Made by a program: the position numbers and the translations under genes. Shown piece after piece: positions 43,867 to 52,973 of a stretch of 64,000 bases of DNA. The first letter of the stretch is position 1. Each line of letters opens with the position of its first letter. The stretch spans positions 186,001-250,000 of the forward strand of contig NZ_RJUL01000007.1 in assembly GCF_003751625.1 (NCBI RefSeq), written 5' to 3'. This DNA is from Gallaecimonas pentaromativorans. GTDB lineage: Bacteria > Pseudomonadota > Gammaproteobacteria > Enterobacterales > Gallaecimonadaceae. The notes beneath the pieces were generated by a model that saw only the letters and a program-made list of their open reading frames with translations, did no database searches and was not told the DNA's origin.

Positions 43867-43988
43867 AAAAGTCCACTTCTCAGAGAGCAGCACGACGTAC
43901 ACAGCGAGCAATGCAGCGATAGTAGGGCGTGTCGTTCACCGACACCTGTTCAGCACGAGGACGGGTCATGGCCGGGGCCTTTATCAAT

Positions 43989-44051
43989 AGAGGTTTTTCA
44001 AGGCTAGTTTTTGCGGGGCAATTGCGCCATGATGGGACGGGTGTCCCTTTT
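43989..44051. repeat. 62-base direct repeat, copy 2
   Basis: Contains TTTTTCAAGGCTAGTTTTTG, then GCGCCATGATGGGACGGGTG. Matches 43197-43261. It lies within a 557-base gap (43828-44384) without any supported gene. Confidence 0.75.
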
Positions 44052-44128
44052 ATTTTTGTTTATTTTTTATCGTCACTGATATAAAAAATAGCGCCCTTCT
44101 TTTTAGTCGCCATAAAGGGTTAATGATT

Positions 44129-44175
44129 GGATGGGTGTCCTTTTCTTTTTTACGATTAGATGGGTGTCCTTTTTA
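44129..44175. repeat. Tandem GATGGGTGTCCTTTT motifs
   Basis: GGATGGGTGTCCTTTTC at 44129-44145 and AGATGGGTGTCCTTTTTA at 44158-44175. Related words occur at 44321-44330 (+) and, on the other strand, at 42592-42604. They look like eroded ends of a mobile or repetitive element. Confidence 0.6.
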
Positions 44176-44384
44176 CTTTTCTTTCCACTGTCAGCATCAT
44201 GCTGACCTTATTAACATGCTCGCCTCCTGCTGGCCAAACCGTTATTAGTTTAGCCTGCCAGGCTAAAGGTTATTTCACACCCTAAGCCTCACTGATTTAC
44301 TGAAATTTCGAAAATCAGAAGATGGGTGTCATCTTAGATTCTGTTAGATTGCTCCTTTTTAGACCTCCCCCACTTACCCCCAAA

Positions 44385-44909
44385 TTATCTCCCTTCAACT
44401 TCTGATTTAACGGCCTCAACAATAGCGCTCCATTTCACAAAAGCAAATATTCTTCCATGTTTCACCAAGAAAGCATCTACATAGGAATCTGGCATATAGA
44501 AACTTCCATCTCTAGTAGTGAGAAAACTTTCTCTACTAGCGAGAATATGTTCACCGCCTTCGTCAAATGGGAATATTGTCTGCACACCTATACGCGAGCT
44601 AACAACTGAGCAAACGCCCCCTTTCTTCACATAACTATTACAGTTACCAATAAAAAAGTACTTCTTGGCATCTGCATCAGCATCGGACGCTTTGGGAACT
44701 ACGACTGTTACACTAGCCATTTCCCCTTTAAAAACGCTGGAAGCTCGTCCTTTAAGGATAATTTTTCCACTATCCAAAACTTTATAAGTCTCAACGGTCA
44801 GCACTCCAGCAACGTCTGAATGCTTCATAAGCTCATGCAAGGTTAACTTCTCTGTACTTGCAAAACAAAGAACAGGAAAAACAAAAAGCACAGCAATTAA
44901 AAATTTCAT
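44385..44909 (-). CDS. Exported protein, possible periplasmic immunity partner
   Basis: 174 residues. Signal peptide MKFLIAVLFVFPVLCFA. The mature part has paired Cys (NCNSY..GGVCSV) and strands such as KIILKGRASSVFKGEMASVTVVVP. No family recognised. Its ATG overlaps the TGA of the HExxH fragment upstream (ATGA), so the two are translationally coupled. An exported protein coupled to a metallopeptidase-like fragment suggests an immunity protein, which is inference. Confidence 0.65.
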   Translation of the reverse strand: MKFLIAVLFVFPVLCFASTEKLTLHELMKHSDVAGVLTVETYKVLDSGKIILKGRASSVFKGEMASVTVVVPKASDADADAKKYFFIGNCNSYVKKGGVCSVVSSRIGVQTIFPFDEGGEHILASRESFLTTRDGSFYMPDSYVDAFLVKHGRIFAFVKWSAIVEAVKSEVEGR

Positions 44910-45178
44910 TTGAATGACCCCAATTTTTTTATCGCGTAACCATCCGCCTCATGTTCCAAAATTATACCTTTACCATGTCCTTGCTCATGCATAATCGTAA
45001 ATTCAGCGGATCCAATGGCGGTGAAGTTAACATTCCTATGATAATGAAAATTTCCATCCAGAATGGTAATATCTGACTTTGGCCCAATAGCTGCTGCATA
45101 TATCATCATATACAGGACACTCATCTTCTGAGTAACCATAAAGAGTGGGCCAGAGGAATGTCCTCTTTGCCACTTCAA
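44906..45178 (-). CDS. HExxH metallopeptidase-like fragment, possible orphan toxin tip
   Basis: 90 residues. The C-terminal half holds AEFTIMHEQGHGKG and, 8 residues on, LEHEADGYAIKKLG: a zincin-like HExxH plus a downstream E/D-x-D cluster. The first 20 or so codons are encoded by a dispersed repeat (45122-45137), so the true protein may begin at ATG 45109 or have lost its N terminus. Short length and missing upstream domains suggest the detached tip of a larger toxin. Confidence 0.5.
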   Translation of the reverse strand: MKWQRGHSSGPLFMVTQKMSVLYMMIYAAAIGPKSDITILDGNFHYHRNVNFTAIGSAEFTIMHEQGHGKGIILEHEADGYAIKKLGSFK

Positions 45179-45287
45179 TACGCTTTGGACAATGCTGGTT
45201 TCACGCTGACACAGTGTTTTTCTGTTAGAAACGCAAATTAGAGGCGAGCGAGACTATCAGCGGGTGCCGAAGGTCTGTGAGTGTGGT
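45122..45287. repeat. Composite repeat, copy 3
   Basis: CATCTTCTGAGTAACC at 45122-45137 and, 80 bases on, an 85-base block at 45202-45287 (TTAGAAACGCAAAT, AGACTATCAGCGGG, TGAGTGTG). Same orientation and spacing as 41468-41632. It marks the right side of the A+T-rich island. Confidence 0.75.
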
Positions 45288-45348
45288 GCGGTGGGAGCTT
45301 TGAGCAGCCTTTATCAATGGGCCGACTACGTACCGTCTGACAAAGAAA

Positions 45349-45376
45349 GCCCCGGCCACCCTAAGGCGGCCGGGGC
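45349..45376 (-). terminator. Hairpin terminator of the di-heme oxidoreductase gene
   Basis: On the minus strand GCCCCGGCC, a 10-base loop and GGCCGGGGC, followed by CTTTCTTTG. The stem is strong and the T-tract imperfect. Confidence 0.7.
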
Positions 45377-45389
45377 CTTGATCCGCTAT

Positions 45390-48300
45390 TTACAGCGACT
45401 TTAAGAAGCTCAGCAATTGCTGGCGCTCTTGCGCACTGAGCGCTGCAAAACGCTGTTTACTGGTTTGCGCTTCTCCACCATGCCACATAATGGCTTCGGT
45501 CAGACTGCGTGCTCGGCTGTCGTGCAGATATCCCACGGGGGTGCCCGCCGCAACATATTCGGTGTAGCCAATGCCCCACAGCGGCGATGTGCGCCACATG
45601 CTGCCCGTTGCCAAACCTTCTTGAAAACCATCGGCCAACCCGTCACCCATATCGTGCAACAGCATGTCGGTGTAGGGCTTTATCGTCTGATTGCGCACTT
45701 CGGCAAATTCTGACGTGTTGCCGGTTTGCAGCTCCACCACATGGCAACTGCTGCAACGGATATCGGTAAAGAGTTTCTCCCCTTTGGCTATCGCATCTGG
45801 GTCTACGTCCAGGTACGGCAAGGGGGTAACGCCTTTGGGAAAACCACTGACCAGGCTGCGCTGCGCCGGGACGCCCAAGAGCTGCAAATACTGGGTCATG
45901 CGCTCGACCGCTTCGGCAGAAAGCCCCATATCTAGCCCGTCACTGGCATTGCAGTGGGCAGAGCCTGCCAAACACAGCCGGTTGGGATAGACCGGTGAGG
46001 TGACCGACATATCCAGCAACGCCGCGTTGGTTACTTGATGACGCAAGCTGACTTTGCCGGCCTTCCAGCCATAGCGGCCGAGATGTACTTCGCCTGTTTC
46101 TGGGTCATAGCCGTAGTTTGCGGTGCCTTTCACGCCATCTTCGTCTGGGCTGGTGCGCACCCGAGATAAAATCTCGGCATCGGGGATGGCTTCGAGCAGC
46201 CCCATGCCGATCATCGGCTGCGCCGCCCGCAGTGAATAGACCGCAGGGGTTGGCCCCTCGAACGCTACCTTGGGTTTTCGCAGCGCCACCACGGTGCCAT
46301 CGGCCAGGGTTGCTGAGGAATCCTCAAACCCTGCCAGCCAAACTCCCGTGCCCCAATTTTGCGCTTCGCCGGTGGTTACTGAGCGGGCGTTCATCTGTAC
46401 CGCGAGGCCGTAATGGCGGTCTGGCCAATAGGTGCCATCGACGGTGGACTCGGCGGTGCGTACCGCCATGGTATCGAGCCGCTGGTTAATCACCGTTGGC
46501 GCTGCACTGCGGCCATTGTTGATGTGGCAACCAAAGCAGGAAGACTGGTTGAAGCGCGGCCCCTGCAACGCCATGCCCGCATCGTTGCGGTCGTTATCCG
46601 GCTCGTTGTGCTCGCCAGTCCACAGGTTGGTATGGATCCAACGGCGCCCTTCCACAAAGCGTTGCATGTTTTCCATGGCAATGGTGGTTTGCGGCTGTTG
46701 GAACATAAAGGCGGCATTATCGGCGTAATCGTAAGAAATAGAGCCCGTGCCGCCTTGCAGTGTTTCCTTGGGTAGCGGCGCGTTTTTCAGCCGTGGTTGC
46801 ACCCCATACCAAGGCCGCAACCCTTCACCCATGACGTAAGTCAGCTCATTGGTGTAGTAGCGATAACCGTGGCTGTCGCCTAGGGAATCCATGATCTCGC
46901 GGGTGGTAAAAAACGAGCTGGAAAACTCCAACACATCGCCTACTTCCAACGGACGGGCGTCGATGGTTTTACCGTTCGGTACCATAACGCCGTTGGCGTC
47001 GGGTGAATTGTCGCGATGGCCCGGAAAGGTATCAAACAACACACTGCAACCGTCGTTGGCACCCATTACGCCGCCATAGCCGCTGTCGGGACGCAGCAAC
47101 ACACCGTTGGCGGGTTTAGCCACTACCGGGCAGGGGGCGCCATCGGTCAAATAGGTGGAGTCATCCAGCAAATCACCCGGGCTCATCCAGCCATAACCGG
47201 TCACATAGGGATTATCAAAGCCACGAACAAAGACATGCCCGCCGCCTTTTTGCGGTTCCTGAAAATATTGGTTAACCACTAACTTGGGATGGGTCACCCC
47301 GGCGACATGGCTGTCGTCGATGATCTCCACGCCCCAGGTACGAAACTGAAAATAGTTGGCCACAAAATTAAGATGCGCCCCTGGACCTTTGTCGCGGGGA
47401 TTACCCGCCGCATCCACGGTGTCATTCACGCCATAGCCAATCTCGTTCCAGTCTTCACCGCGTTCACGGGCATGGCGAGAGCGGCCCACCATACCAAAGC
47501 GTGTTACCAAGCGGCCGTCGGGTAAGGAAAACTGGGTAGACTCTATCGGCTCGTCAAACTGCGGCAGTGGCGTCAGCCCGGCACCCGACATCGGCACAGA
47601 CACGGCTGAGGTTTGCAGTGTGGGCAGGGAATTCTCGGCAGTTGGCGCGCGAAATTCGGCTTCAAACAGGGAGTAGCCATACTGGGTTGCCCGCGTGACC
47701 CCCTGTAAACGCAGATAACGGGCGTAGATACCCAAGTTGTAAAACTGCTCGGTTTCCCCTTGTGAGTCGACCACATAACGCAATTGATACCAGGTTTGGG
47801 CATCGTCAGAGATATACACCGCATATTGTGCTGCATGGGCGCGTTCCCATTGCAACTTCATGTAACCGATGGCGGTCTTGCTGCCAAAATCAAACTGCAG
47901 CCACGCCGCGTCAGGATCAGCCGCGTTACTCCAGGCGCTTTCCCAACGGGTTTGTAAATCACCATCGATGGCTTTTGCGGCAGTATTGGTGTCGTTCTCA
48001 TCGCCAGAAGAGCTGGCTTGCACAGGCGTAACCACCGCCGCATCCGTTGCTGCTGCCGCGGCGCTCATGGCGGACTGACGTTGCGATGAGCTAAACACAA
48101 AATCTGCCGGCAGCCTCAAGCTATCCGGCGGCGGTGGTAATGAGGGGCCACCGGCTTTGGGCAACGGCACCGCACTGGTGAGAGTGGGCGCTTCCAAGGT
48201 GGGTTGGTTTTCATCTTCCGGAACCGGCGTTACCGGCGTATCTCCCGGTTCTTCAGGATCGGGGGTACCACTAACAGGAGGTGGTGTGGGTGTCGTCTCT

Positions 48301-48428
48301 GTACTGCCATCATCACCACCACCGCCACCGCAGCCAACAAGCAGCGTGCCAAGGAGTGGCAACATGACAACCCAGCGAGTGATTAAGAGAAAGCGAGTTT
48401 TATCATTGGTGAGCAAAGGCAGTTCCAT
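45390..48428 (-). CDS. Exported di-heme thiol oxidoreductase-like lipoprotein with discoidin domain
   Basis: 1012 residues from ATG 48428, which has AGGA nine bases upstream; a GTG at 48458 is less likely. Lipobox LLGTLLVGC then a Gly/Asp/Thr/Pro-rich linker. Residues about 130-265 form an F5/8 type C (discoidin) domain (DGDLQTRWESAWSNAADPDAAW, YARYLRLQG). The rest is the di-heme c oxidoreductase family (DUF1111) with CFGCH and CSSCH heme-binding sites. Probably surface or periplasmic electron transfer, with the discoidin domain binding glycan. Confidence 0.85.
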   Translation of the reverse strand: MELPLLTNDKTRFLLITRWVVMLPLLGTLLVGCGGGGGDDGSTETTPTPPPVSGTPDPEEPGDTPVTPVPEDENQPTLEAPTLTSAVPLPKAGGPSLPPPPDSLRLPADFVFSSSQRQSAMSAAAAATDAAVVTPVQASSSGDENDTNTAAKAIDGDLQTRWESAWSNAADPDAAWLQFDFGSKTAIGYMKLQWERAHAAQYAVYISDDAQTWYQLRYVVDSQGETEQFYNLGIYARYLRLQGVTRATQYGYSLFEAEFRAPTAENSLPTLQTSAVSVPMSGAGLTPLPQFDEPIESTQFSLPDGRLVTRFGMVGRSRHARERGEDWNEIGYGVNDTVDAAGNPRDKGPGAHLNFVANYFQFRTWGVEIIDDSHVAGVTHPKLVVNQYFQEPQKGGGHVFVRGFDNPYVTGYGWMSPGDLLDDSTYLTDGAPCPVVAKPANGVLLRPDSGYGGVMGANDGCSVLFDTFPGHRDNSPDANGVMVPNGKTIDARPLEVGDVLEFSSSFFTTREIMDSLGDSHGYRYYTNELTYVMGEGLRPWYGVQPRLKNAPLPKETLQGGTGSISYDYADNAAFMFQQPQTTIAMENMQRFVEGRRWIHTNLWTGEHNEPDNDRNDAGMALQGPRFNQSSCFGCHINNGRSAAPTVINQRLDTMAVRTAESTVDGTYWPDRHYGLAVQMNARSVTTGEAQNWGTGVWLAGFEDSSATLADGTVVALRKPKVAFEGPTPAVYSLRAAQPMIGMGLLEAIPDAEILSRVRTSPDEDGVKGTANYGYDPETGEVHLGRYGWKAGKVSLRHQVTNAALLDMSVTSPVYPNRLCLAGSAHCNASDGLDMGLSAEAVERMTQYLQLLGVPAQRSLVSGFPKGVTPLPYLDVDPDAIAKGEKLFTDIRCSSCHVVELQTGNTSEFAEVRNQTIKPYTDMLLHDMGDGLADGFQEGLATGSMWRTSPLWGIGYTEYVAAGTPVGYLHDSRARSLTEAIMWHGGEAQTSKQRFAALSAQERQQLLSFLKSL

Positions 48429-48458
48429 TGTGATTTTTCCTAAGAGGCGTTTATGCAC

Positions 48459-49215
48459 CCCTTTTCAAAAGGCCATGAGTTGCCATGATTGACGCAGGTA
48501 TTCGCTGCGTATTCATGCTCCTCGCAATCCGCTACGTCGCCAGACGACATGAATGCTTAACTCATATTGGCGACATGGCTTTTACATTTATTGACTGCGA
48601 TATGAAAAATTGTTTGTTGAAGCGAAAAAACCCAGCATCAATATGGGTCAGCCACTTCTTTATCCAAATCAGTGCAATAGGTAACGACGCTACCCGCCTT
48701 GGGTCCGCTTTAAGCAGCGCGCTTTACTGCCGGTAGCGAAAGCTAATGCGATCAGAATGTAAATAGATAGTTTGCACATTGGCGCCAACGCGCGAAGAGC
48801 AAAGGCAAAAGGCAACGGCCAGAGAAAGCCTGAGTAACCAAGACCATAACTCCCCCGCCAGGGTGAGGCTTGCCTATCAAAGCGCTGCGGTGATGCTGCT
48901 AAGCGCGAGCACAGAACCTGCGGGCCAGAAGGAATCGCCACGCAAGGTAAGCAATATTTGATTTAACCAAAGATCCCCGAAAGGACGCCGCGTAACACCT
49001 GGAATGCTGCTTTGCCTCGGCGGCCCGCATACATTTTCAGACAAAAATGATCGTTTTTAAATTAAGGCCGCCCGTCGGGCGACAAAGTTTTCAGGAGCCG
49101 GTTTAAACATCGGAGCAAAACGGCAATGGCCCTTTGGGCAAAGGCCAGGGTTGGTTTTTGTCGTCCCGGCTTTACAACCAGCCGAAAAGCGAAATTCATA
49201 CCCTCGCCAACGCCA
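48459..49215. other. 757-base intergenic stretch, no supported gene
   Basis: Both strands contain only short frames with poor starts, such as 48690-48941 (-) from GTG, which has a hydrophobic centre but no ribosome site, and 48779-48961 (+). A GC-rich hairpin GCCCGTCGGGC lies at 49069-49079. Nothing else is recognised. Confidence 0.45.
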
Positions 49216-49224
49216 CCACAAAAA

Positions 49225-49248
49225 AAGCCGCCCTCAGGCGGCTTTTTT
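49225..49248 (-). terminator. Intrinsic terminator of the CocE-type hydrolase gene
   Basis: AAGCCGCC-CTCA-GGCGGCTT with A-run to the left and T-run to the right. It serves the minus-strand gene ending at 49268. Confidence 0.88.
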
Positions 49249-49267
49249 ATTGCAGCAACAAACGCTC

Positions 49268-51151
49268 TCAATCTTTCAACACATTAAAACTCACCGAGCT
49301 CGGGTACTGGGCCGAGTGGTAAATCTTGTGGGTGGCGCGGACGTAGTCGCTCTTTTTGGCTTCAAAGATATTGGGCACGTACTTCTGGGGGTTCAGATCC
49401 AGGAAGGGGAACATGCTGCTTTGTACCTGGATCTCCAGCTTGTGGCCGCGCTTGATGGTGTGCAGCACGTCGTAAAGAGCGAACTTCACTTCGGTGGGCT
49501 GGCCGGGCACAAAGGGTTTGGGATCGGAGAAGCTGTCACGGAAGCGCCCGCGCATCACGCCCCAACGTACCAACTCGTGGCGGTTGCCGGTGGCGTCGTC
49601 TTTTAGGCCGGTGTTTTCGTCGGTGCCGGGGAACACATCCACCAGCTTGACGATGATGTCGGCGGCGCTTTGGTCGGTGGAGAACCACAGATCCAGGTTC
49701 AGCTGGCCGGCGATGGTCATGTCGTCTTTGGCAACCGGGGTGTCAAACACCAGCACATCGGGGCGACGGGCGGCAAAGCGCTGGTCGGCGGTCATGTACT
49801 CACGGTCCCAGCCGCGGCTGATGGCGGTGGATTGTGGCACCGGTTTGTTGGGGTCAGACACGTAATCGCTAAAGCCGCCGGCCGGGTCTTTTTGCTTGAG
49901 CAGCTGCTGGTTGCTGCCCAGATAGAGAGTCTCGGGCTGGGTATGCTTGGGCGGCCAGGTGTCGAAGGTGCGCCAGCGGTTGGCACCGGTTTCAAAGACG
50001 GTGGCACGGGCCAGTTCGGGCTCGTCTTTGCCTTTGAGGTAGTGCTCGAAGAACGGCAGCTGAATGTTGTCCTGGTACCACTTGGTGGTGTCAAAGCCGA
50101 AGTGGGCTTCGCCAAGGCTGGAGCCGTCGGCACGGTTCCACTGGCCGTGGAACCAGGGGCCCATGACCAGCCGCACGTTATCCTTGTTGTTTTTGTGGGA
50201 CATGGTGGCGTAGGTGGCCAGCGCCCCGTAGAGATCCTCGGTGTCGTACCAGCCGCCTACCACCAGGGTGGCGGGCTTGGTGTTGCCAAGGTGCGGCAAC
50301 ACGTTGCGGGCCTGCCAGTAGCTGTCGTAGTTGGGGTGCTGGGTGATTTCGTTCCAGAACGGGCGGTCGTTCTTGAAGTAATCCTTGTTGACGTTGCTGT
50401 GTGGGCCCAAGTCTTTAAAGAACTGGTAGCCGTCTGGCGTTGGCAGCTTGTGGCCTTCTGGCCAGGCGCTGATGGTGCCGTCGCGGGGCTTGTCGAAGGT
50501 GTCGAAGAACAAGAACGCCATGGGGGTGACAAAGGCGCCGTTACGGTGGAAATCGTCAAAAAACCAGTCGGCGATGGGGGCCTGGGGCGAGATGGCCTTA
50601 AGGGCCGGGTGGGCGTTGATAGACGACACCGAGGTGTAGTAACCGGGGTAGGAAATGCCCCACTGGCCCACTTTGCCGTTGTTGTCCGGCACGTGTTTGA
50701 CCAACCAGTCGATGGTGTCGTAGGCGTCGGTGGCGTCGTCAACGGCTTTGCCGCCTTTCTCGCCGGCGTCCTGGGGGCGCATGTTCACGAAGGTGCCTTC
50801 AGACATGAACTTACCGCGCACGTCTTGGAACACGAAGATATAACCGGCTTTTTCAAAGCTCTCGCTTGGGCCCAGGCGGGTTTTGTACTGATCGAGGCCG
50901 TAGGGCGACACCGTGTAGGGGGTGCGCTGCATCAGCATCGGGTATTTCTTGGAGTGGTCGTACGGCACGTAGACGGAGGTAAAGAGCTTGGTGCCGTCGC
51001 GCATGGGAATTTGGTATTCGTACTTGGCGTAATGGCTGCGAATGTAGTCGGCCCGCTCTTTGTCGGCAGCGGTTTCGTCGGCCCAGGCCATGCTGGTCAG
51101 CAAGGCGGTGCCAAGCAAGGCAAGGGCGCCCCGGGTGAACAGATTTTTCAT
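49268..51151 (-). CDS. CocE/NonD-family hydrolase (alpha-amino acid ester hydrolase-like)
   Basis: 627 residues. Signal peptide MKNLFTRGALALLGTALLTSMAWA. Peptidase S15 fold: IPMRDGTKLFTSVYVPYD, FQDVRGKFMSEGTF, nucleophile Ser in VGQWGISYPGYYTS (about 168), Asp in VVGGWYDTEDLYG and His in MGPWFHGQW. The C-terminal half is the jelly-roll X-Pro dipeptidyl-peptidase domain. It hydrolyses esters or amides of amino acids or beta-lactams. Substrate not determinable. Likely periplasmic. Confidence 0.92.
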   Translation of the reverse strand: MKNLFTRGALALLGTALLTSMAWADETAADKERADYIRSHYAKYEYQIPMRDGTKLFTSVYVPYDHSKKYPMLMQRTPYTVSPYGLDQYKTRLGPSESFEKAGYIFVFQDVRGKFMSEGTFVNMRPQDAGEKGGKAVDDATDAYDTIDWLVKHVPDNNGKVGQWGISYPGYYTSVSSINAHPALKAISPQAPIADWFFDDFHRNGAFVTPMAFLFFDTFDKPRDGTISAWPEGHKLPTPDGYQFFKDLGPHSNVNKDYFKNDRPFWNEITQHPNYDSYWQARNVLPHLGNTKPATLVVGGWYDTEDLYGALATYATMSHKNNKDNVRLVMGPWFHGQWNRADGSSLGEAHFGFDTTKWYQDNIQLPFFEHYLKGKDEPELARATVFETGANRWRTFDTWPPKHTQPETLYLGSNQQLLKQKDPAGGFSDYVSDPNKPVPQSTAISRGWDREYMTADQRFAARRPDVLVFDTPVAKDDMTIAGQLNLDLWFSTDQSAADIIVKLVDVFPGTDENTGLKDDATGNRHELVRWGVMRGRFRDSFSDPKPFVPGQPTEVKFALYDVLHTIKRGHKLEIQVQSSMFPFLDLNPQKYVPNIFEAKKSDYVRATHKIYHSAQYPSSVSFNVLKD

Positions 51152-51259
51152 GTCATCTCCTTATAGTTGTGCTGCTTTTTTACCGGGCTTGGCGAGCCGG
51201 CACAAGCTTCGTTAGGCAGAGGGCGAGCCAAGCAGGGCGAAAGGGGGTTGCAGATTTGG

Positions 51260-52756
51260 CTAGAGCTGGCTGCGCACCGGCAGCCAGGATAGTACCCGCG
51301 CCAAAAAGCGGCGCCAAAGGCTTGCCTGGGGCTCCACCGAGGCGCTCCACTGCTCTCCTTGATGGCTGCGGCGCCACAGCAGCGCCGAGCCGCTAAACCC
51401 CGGTTGCCAGCTCTGGCCGCCGCCCACATAAGGGGCGAGCTGCGCCTCAAGCTCGGCAACAATAGCTGGGCAGTCCAGCAGCAGGCCCATCTCGGTGTTG
51501 ATGAATATCGAGCGCGGGTCGAGGTTGAAGGTGCCCACAAAGAGCCGGCGTTTGTCGTAGGCGATAAGCTTGGCATGCAGGCCAGACTGGCTGCCCGCTT
51601 CCTGGCCGCCAGGCAGGTCAGCGTCGCTGGCCAGCTCGAAAAGCTCGATACCGGTGGCCAGCATGGCATGGCGCTGGGCGGCGTAACCGCTGTGGGCGAT
51701 CACCACGTCGTTGGCGGCCAGGCTGTTGGTGAGGATGCGCACCTGGGCGCCAGCGCCCTTTAACTGGCCCATCTGCCCCAAGATCTCCCCTGACGGCACC
51801 AGATAGGGGCTCACCACCAGCAGCTCGTGGCGGGTTTCTCTGGCCAGGCGGCCCAGGGCAATAGCCGTGCGCGAGCCGGCCCGGCGCCGCTGCTTGCGCA
51901 AGGGATGCACCTTGGATGGCGGGTCGAACAGCACCTCCATGCCAGCCGGATGCAAGGGTTGCTCCAGCACATCCCTTGGCAGGCTGGCCAGCAGCGCCTG
52001 GCACTGGGGCCTGTCCCAGAAGGCTTTGAGGTTTTTAAAGGCCTGGCGCGCCTCGCGCTTTAACGGCCGCAATGAAATGAGCCGGGAAACCGGTACCGCC
52101 CACTGGGCGTTGTAGAAAAGGTCAAAGGCTTCGGCCACGTCTTCGGCTATCGGGCCCACCGCCAGCAGGTCCATGTCCAGAAAGTTGCGCCTGGGGTGCA
52201 GCCCGAAGTATTCGTCCCCCACGTTGCGCCCCCCCAGCACCACCAGTTCGCCATCGACGATCAGCGCCTTGTTGTGCATGCGGTGGTTGGCGCGGGAAAA
52301 ATCCCACAGCCATTCCAGGGGCCGGGTGATGGGGGTAAGCACCCGGCTACCAAAGGGGTTAAAGAGGCGAATAGACACATTCTGGTGCACATTAAGGCGG
52401 GCAATGAGGGGGTCGTCGTCGGTGTGGACGTCGTCAATCAGCAGCCGCACCCTCACCCCGCGCTCGGCGGCGTCCAGCACCGCCGCCAGCAGCAACTTGC
52501 CGGAGGTGTCGGCCCGCCACTGGTAATACTGGGCATCGATGCTGGCTTTGGCGTTTTGGATCAGTGCCAGGCGGGTGGCCAGGGCATCTTTGTTGTCCCA
52601 CAGCAGCCGCACTCCGGTTCCCAGGCGCTGCTGCCAGGGCGTGCCCGCTGGCACCGGCAGGCGATAAGAGGGCTCGCGGGCAAAACGGGGCACCCGGTTA
52701 ATGGCACCGGCCACCAGCAGCGACAAGGATGTCAGCCACCAACGCAGACCACTCAT
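51260..52756 (-). CDS. Phospholipase D-family protein (ClsC-like cardiolipin synthase)
   Basis: 498 residues. Short hydrophobic N terminus. Two HKD motifs define the PLD fold: HNKALIVDGELVVLGGRN (about 170) and HAKLIAYDKRRLFVGTFNLDPRS (about 400). IDAQYYQWRADTSGKLL and VRLLIDDVHTDDDP match the ClsC/YmdC branch, which makes cardiolipin from phosphatidylglycerol and phosphatidylethanolamine. A YmdB-type partner is not adjacent. Ends about 90 bases before the hydrolase promoter. Confidence 0.88.
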   Translation of the reverse strand: MSGLRWWLTSLSLLVAGAINRVPRFAREPSYRLPVPAGTPWQQRLGTGVRLLWDNKDALATRLALIQNAKASIDAQYYQWRADTSGKLLLAAVLDAAERGVRVRLLIDDVHTDDDPLIARLNVHQNVSIRLFNPFGSRVLTPITRPLEWLWDFSRANHRMHNKALIVDGELVVLGGRNVGDEYFGLHPRRNFLDMDLLAVGPIAEDVAEAFDLFYNAQWAVPVSRLISLRPLKREARQAFKNLKAFWDRPQCQALLASLPRDVLEQPLHPAGMEVLFDPPSKVHPLRKQRRRAGSRTAIALGRLARETRHELLVVSPYLVPSGEILGQMGQLKGAGAQVRILTNSLAANDVVIAHSGYAAQRHAMLATGIELFELASDADLPGGQEAGSQSGLHAKLIAYDKRRLFVGTFNLDPRSIFINTEMGLLLDCPAIVAELEAQLAPYVGGGQSWQPGFSGSALLWRRSHQGEQWSASVEPQASLWRRFLARVLSWLPVRSQL

Positions 52757-52973
52757 GCCACCGCCTCCCAGTTGCCGCCGTTACCGGGCCCATTATTCCA
52801 AGTGCATGAGATATAACATAAACAACCAAGGGCTTGTTCATTTTCCCTTAAAGTACTTCAGGTCACCCTAGATGAGGCTGCTGCGGCCATGCTGCGCCGG
52901 TAGTGGAACTCTGGCGGCGGTTTTGATATTGTCCCCCCGCTCAAATAACGCTCAGTATCCAAAGGAGTGGATC

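Noticed and set aside
43867-44384. Search for a CRISPR array or integron attC sites among the island repeats
   Set aside because: The repeats are few, diverged and irregularly spaced, with no constant spacer length and no core/inverse-core attC pairs seen.
48690-48961. Two short frames upstream of the di-heme gene
   Set aside because: Non-ATG or unsupported starts, no domain pattern, and no ribosome site.
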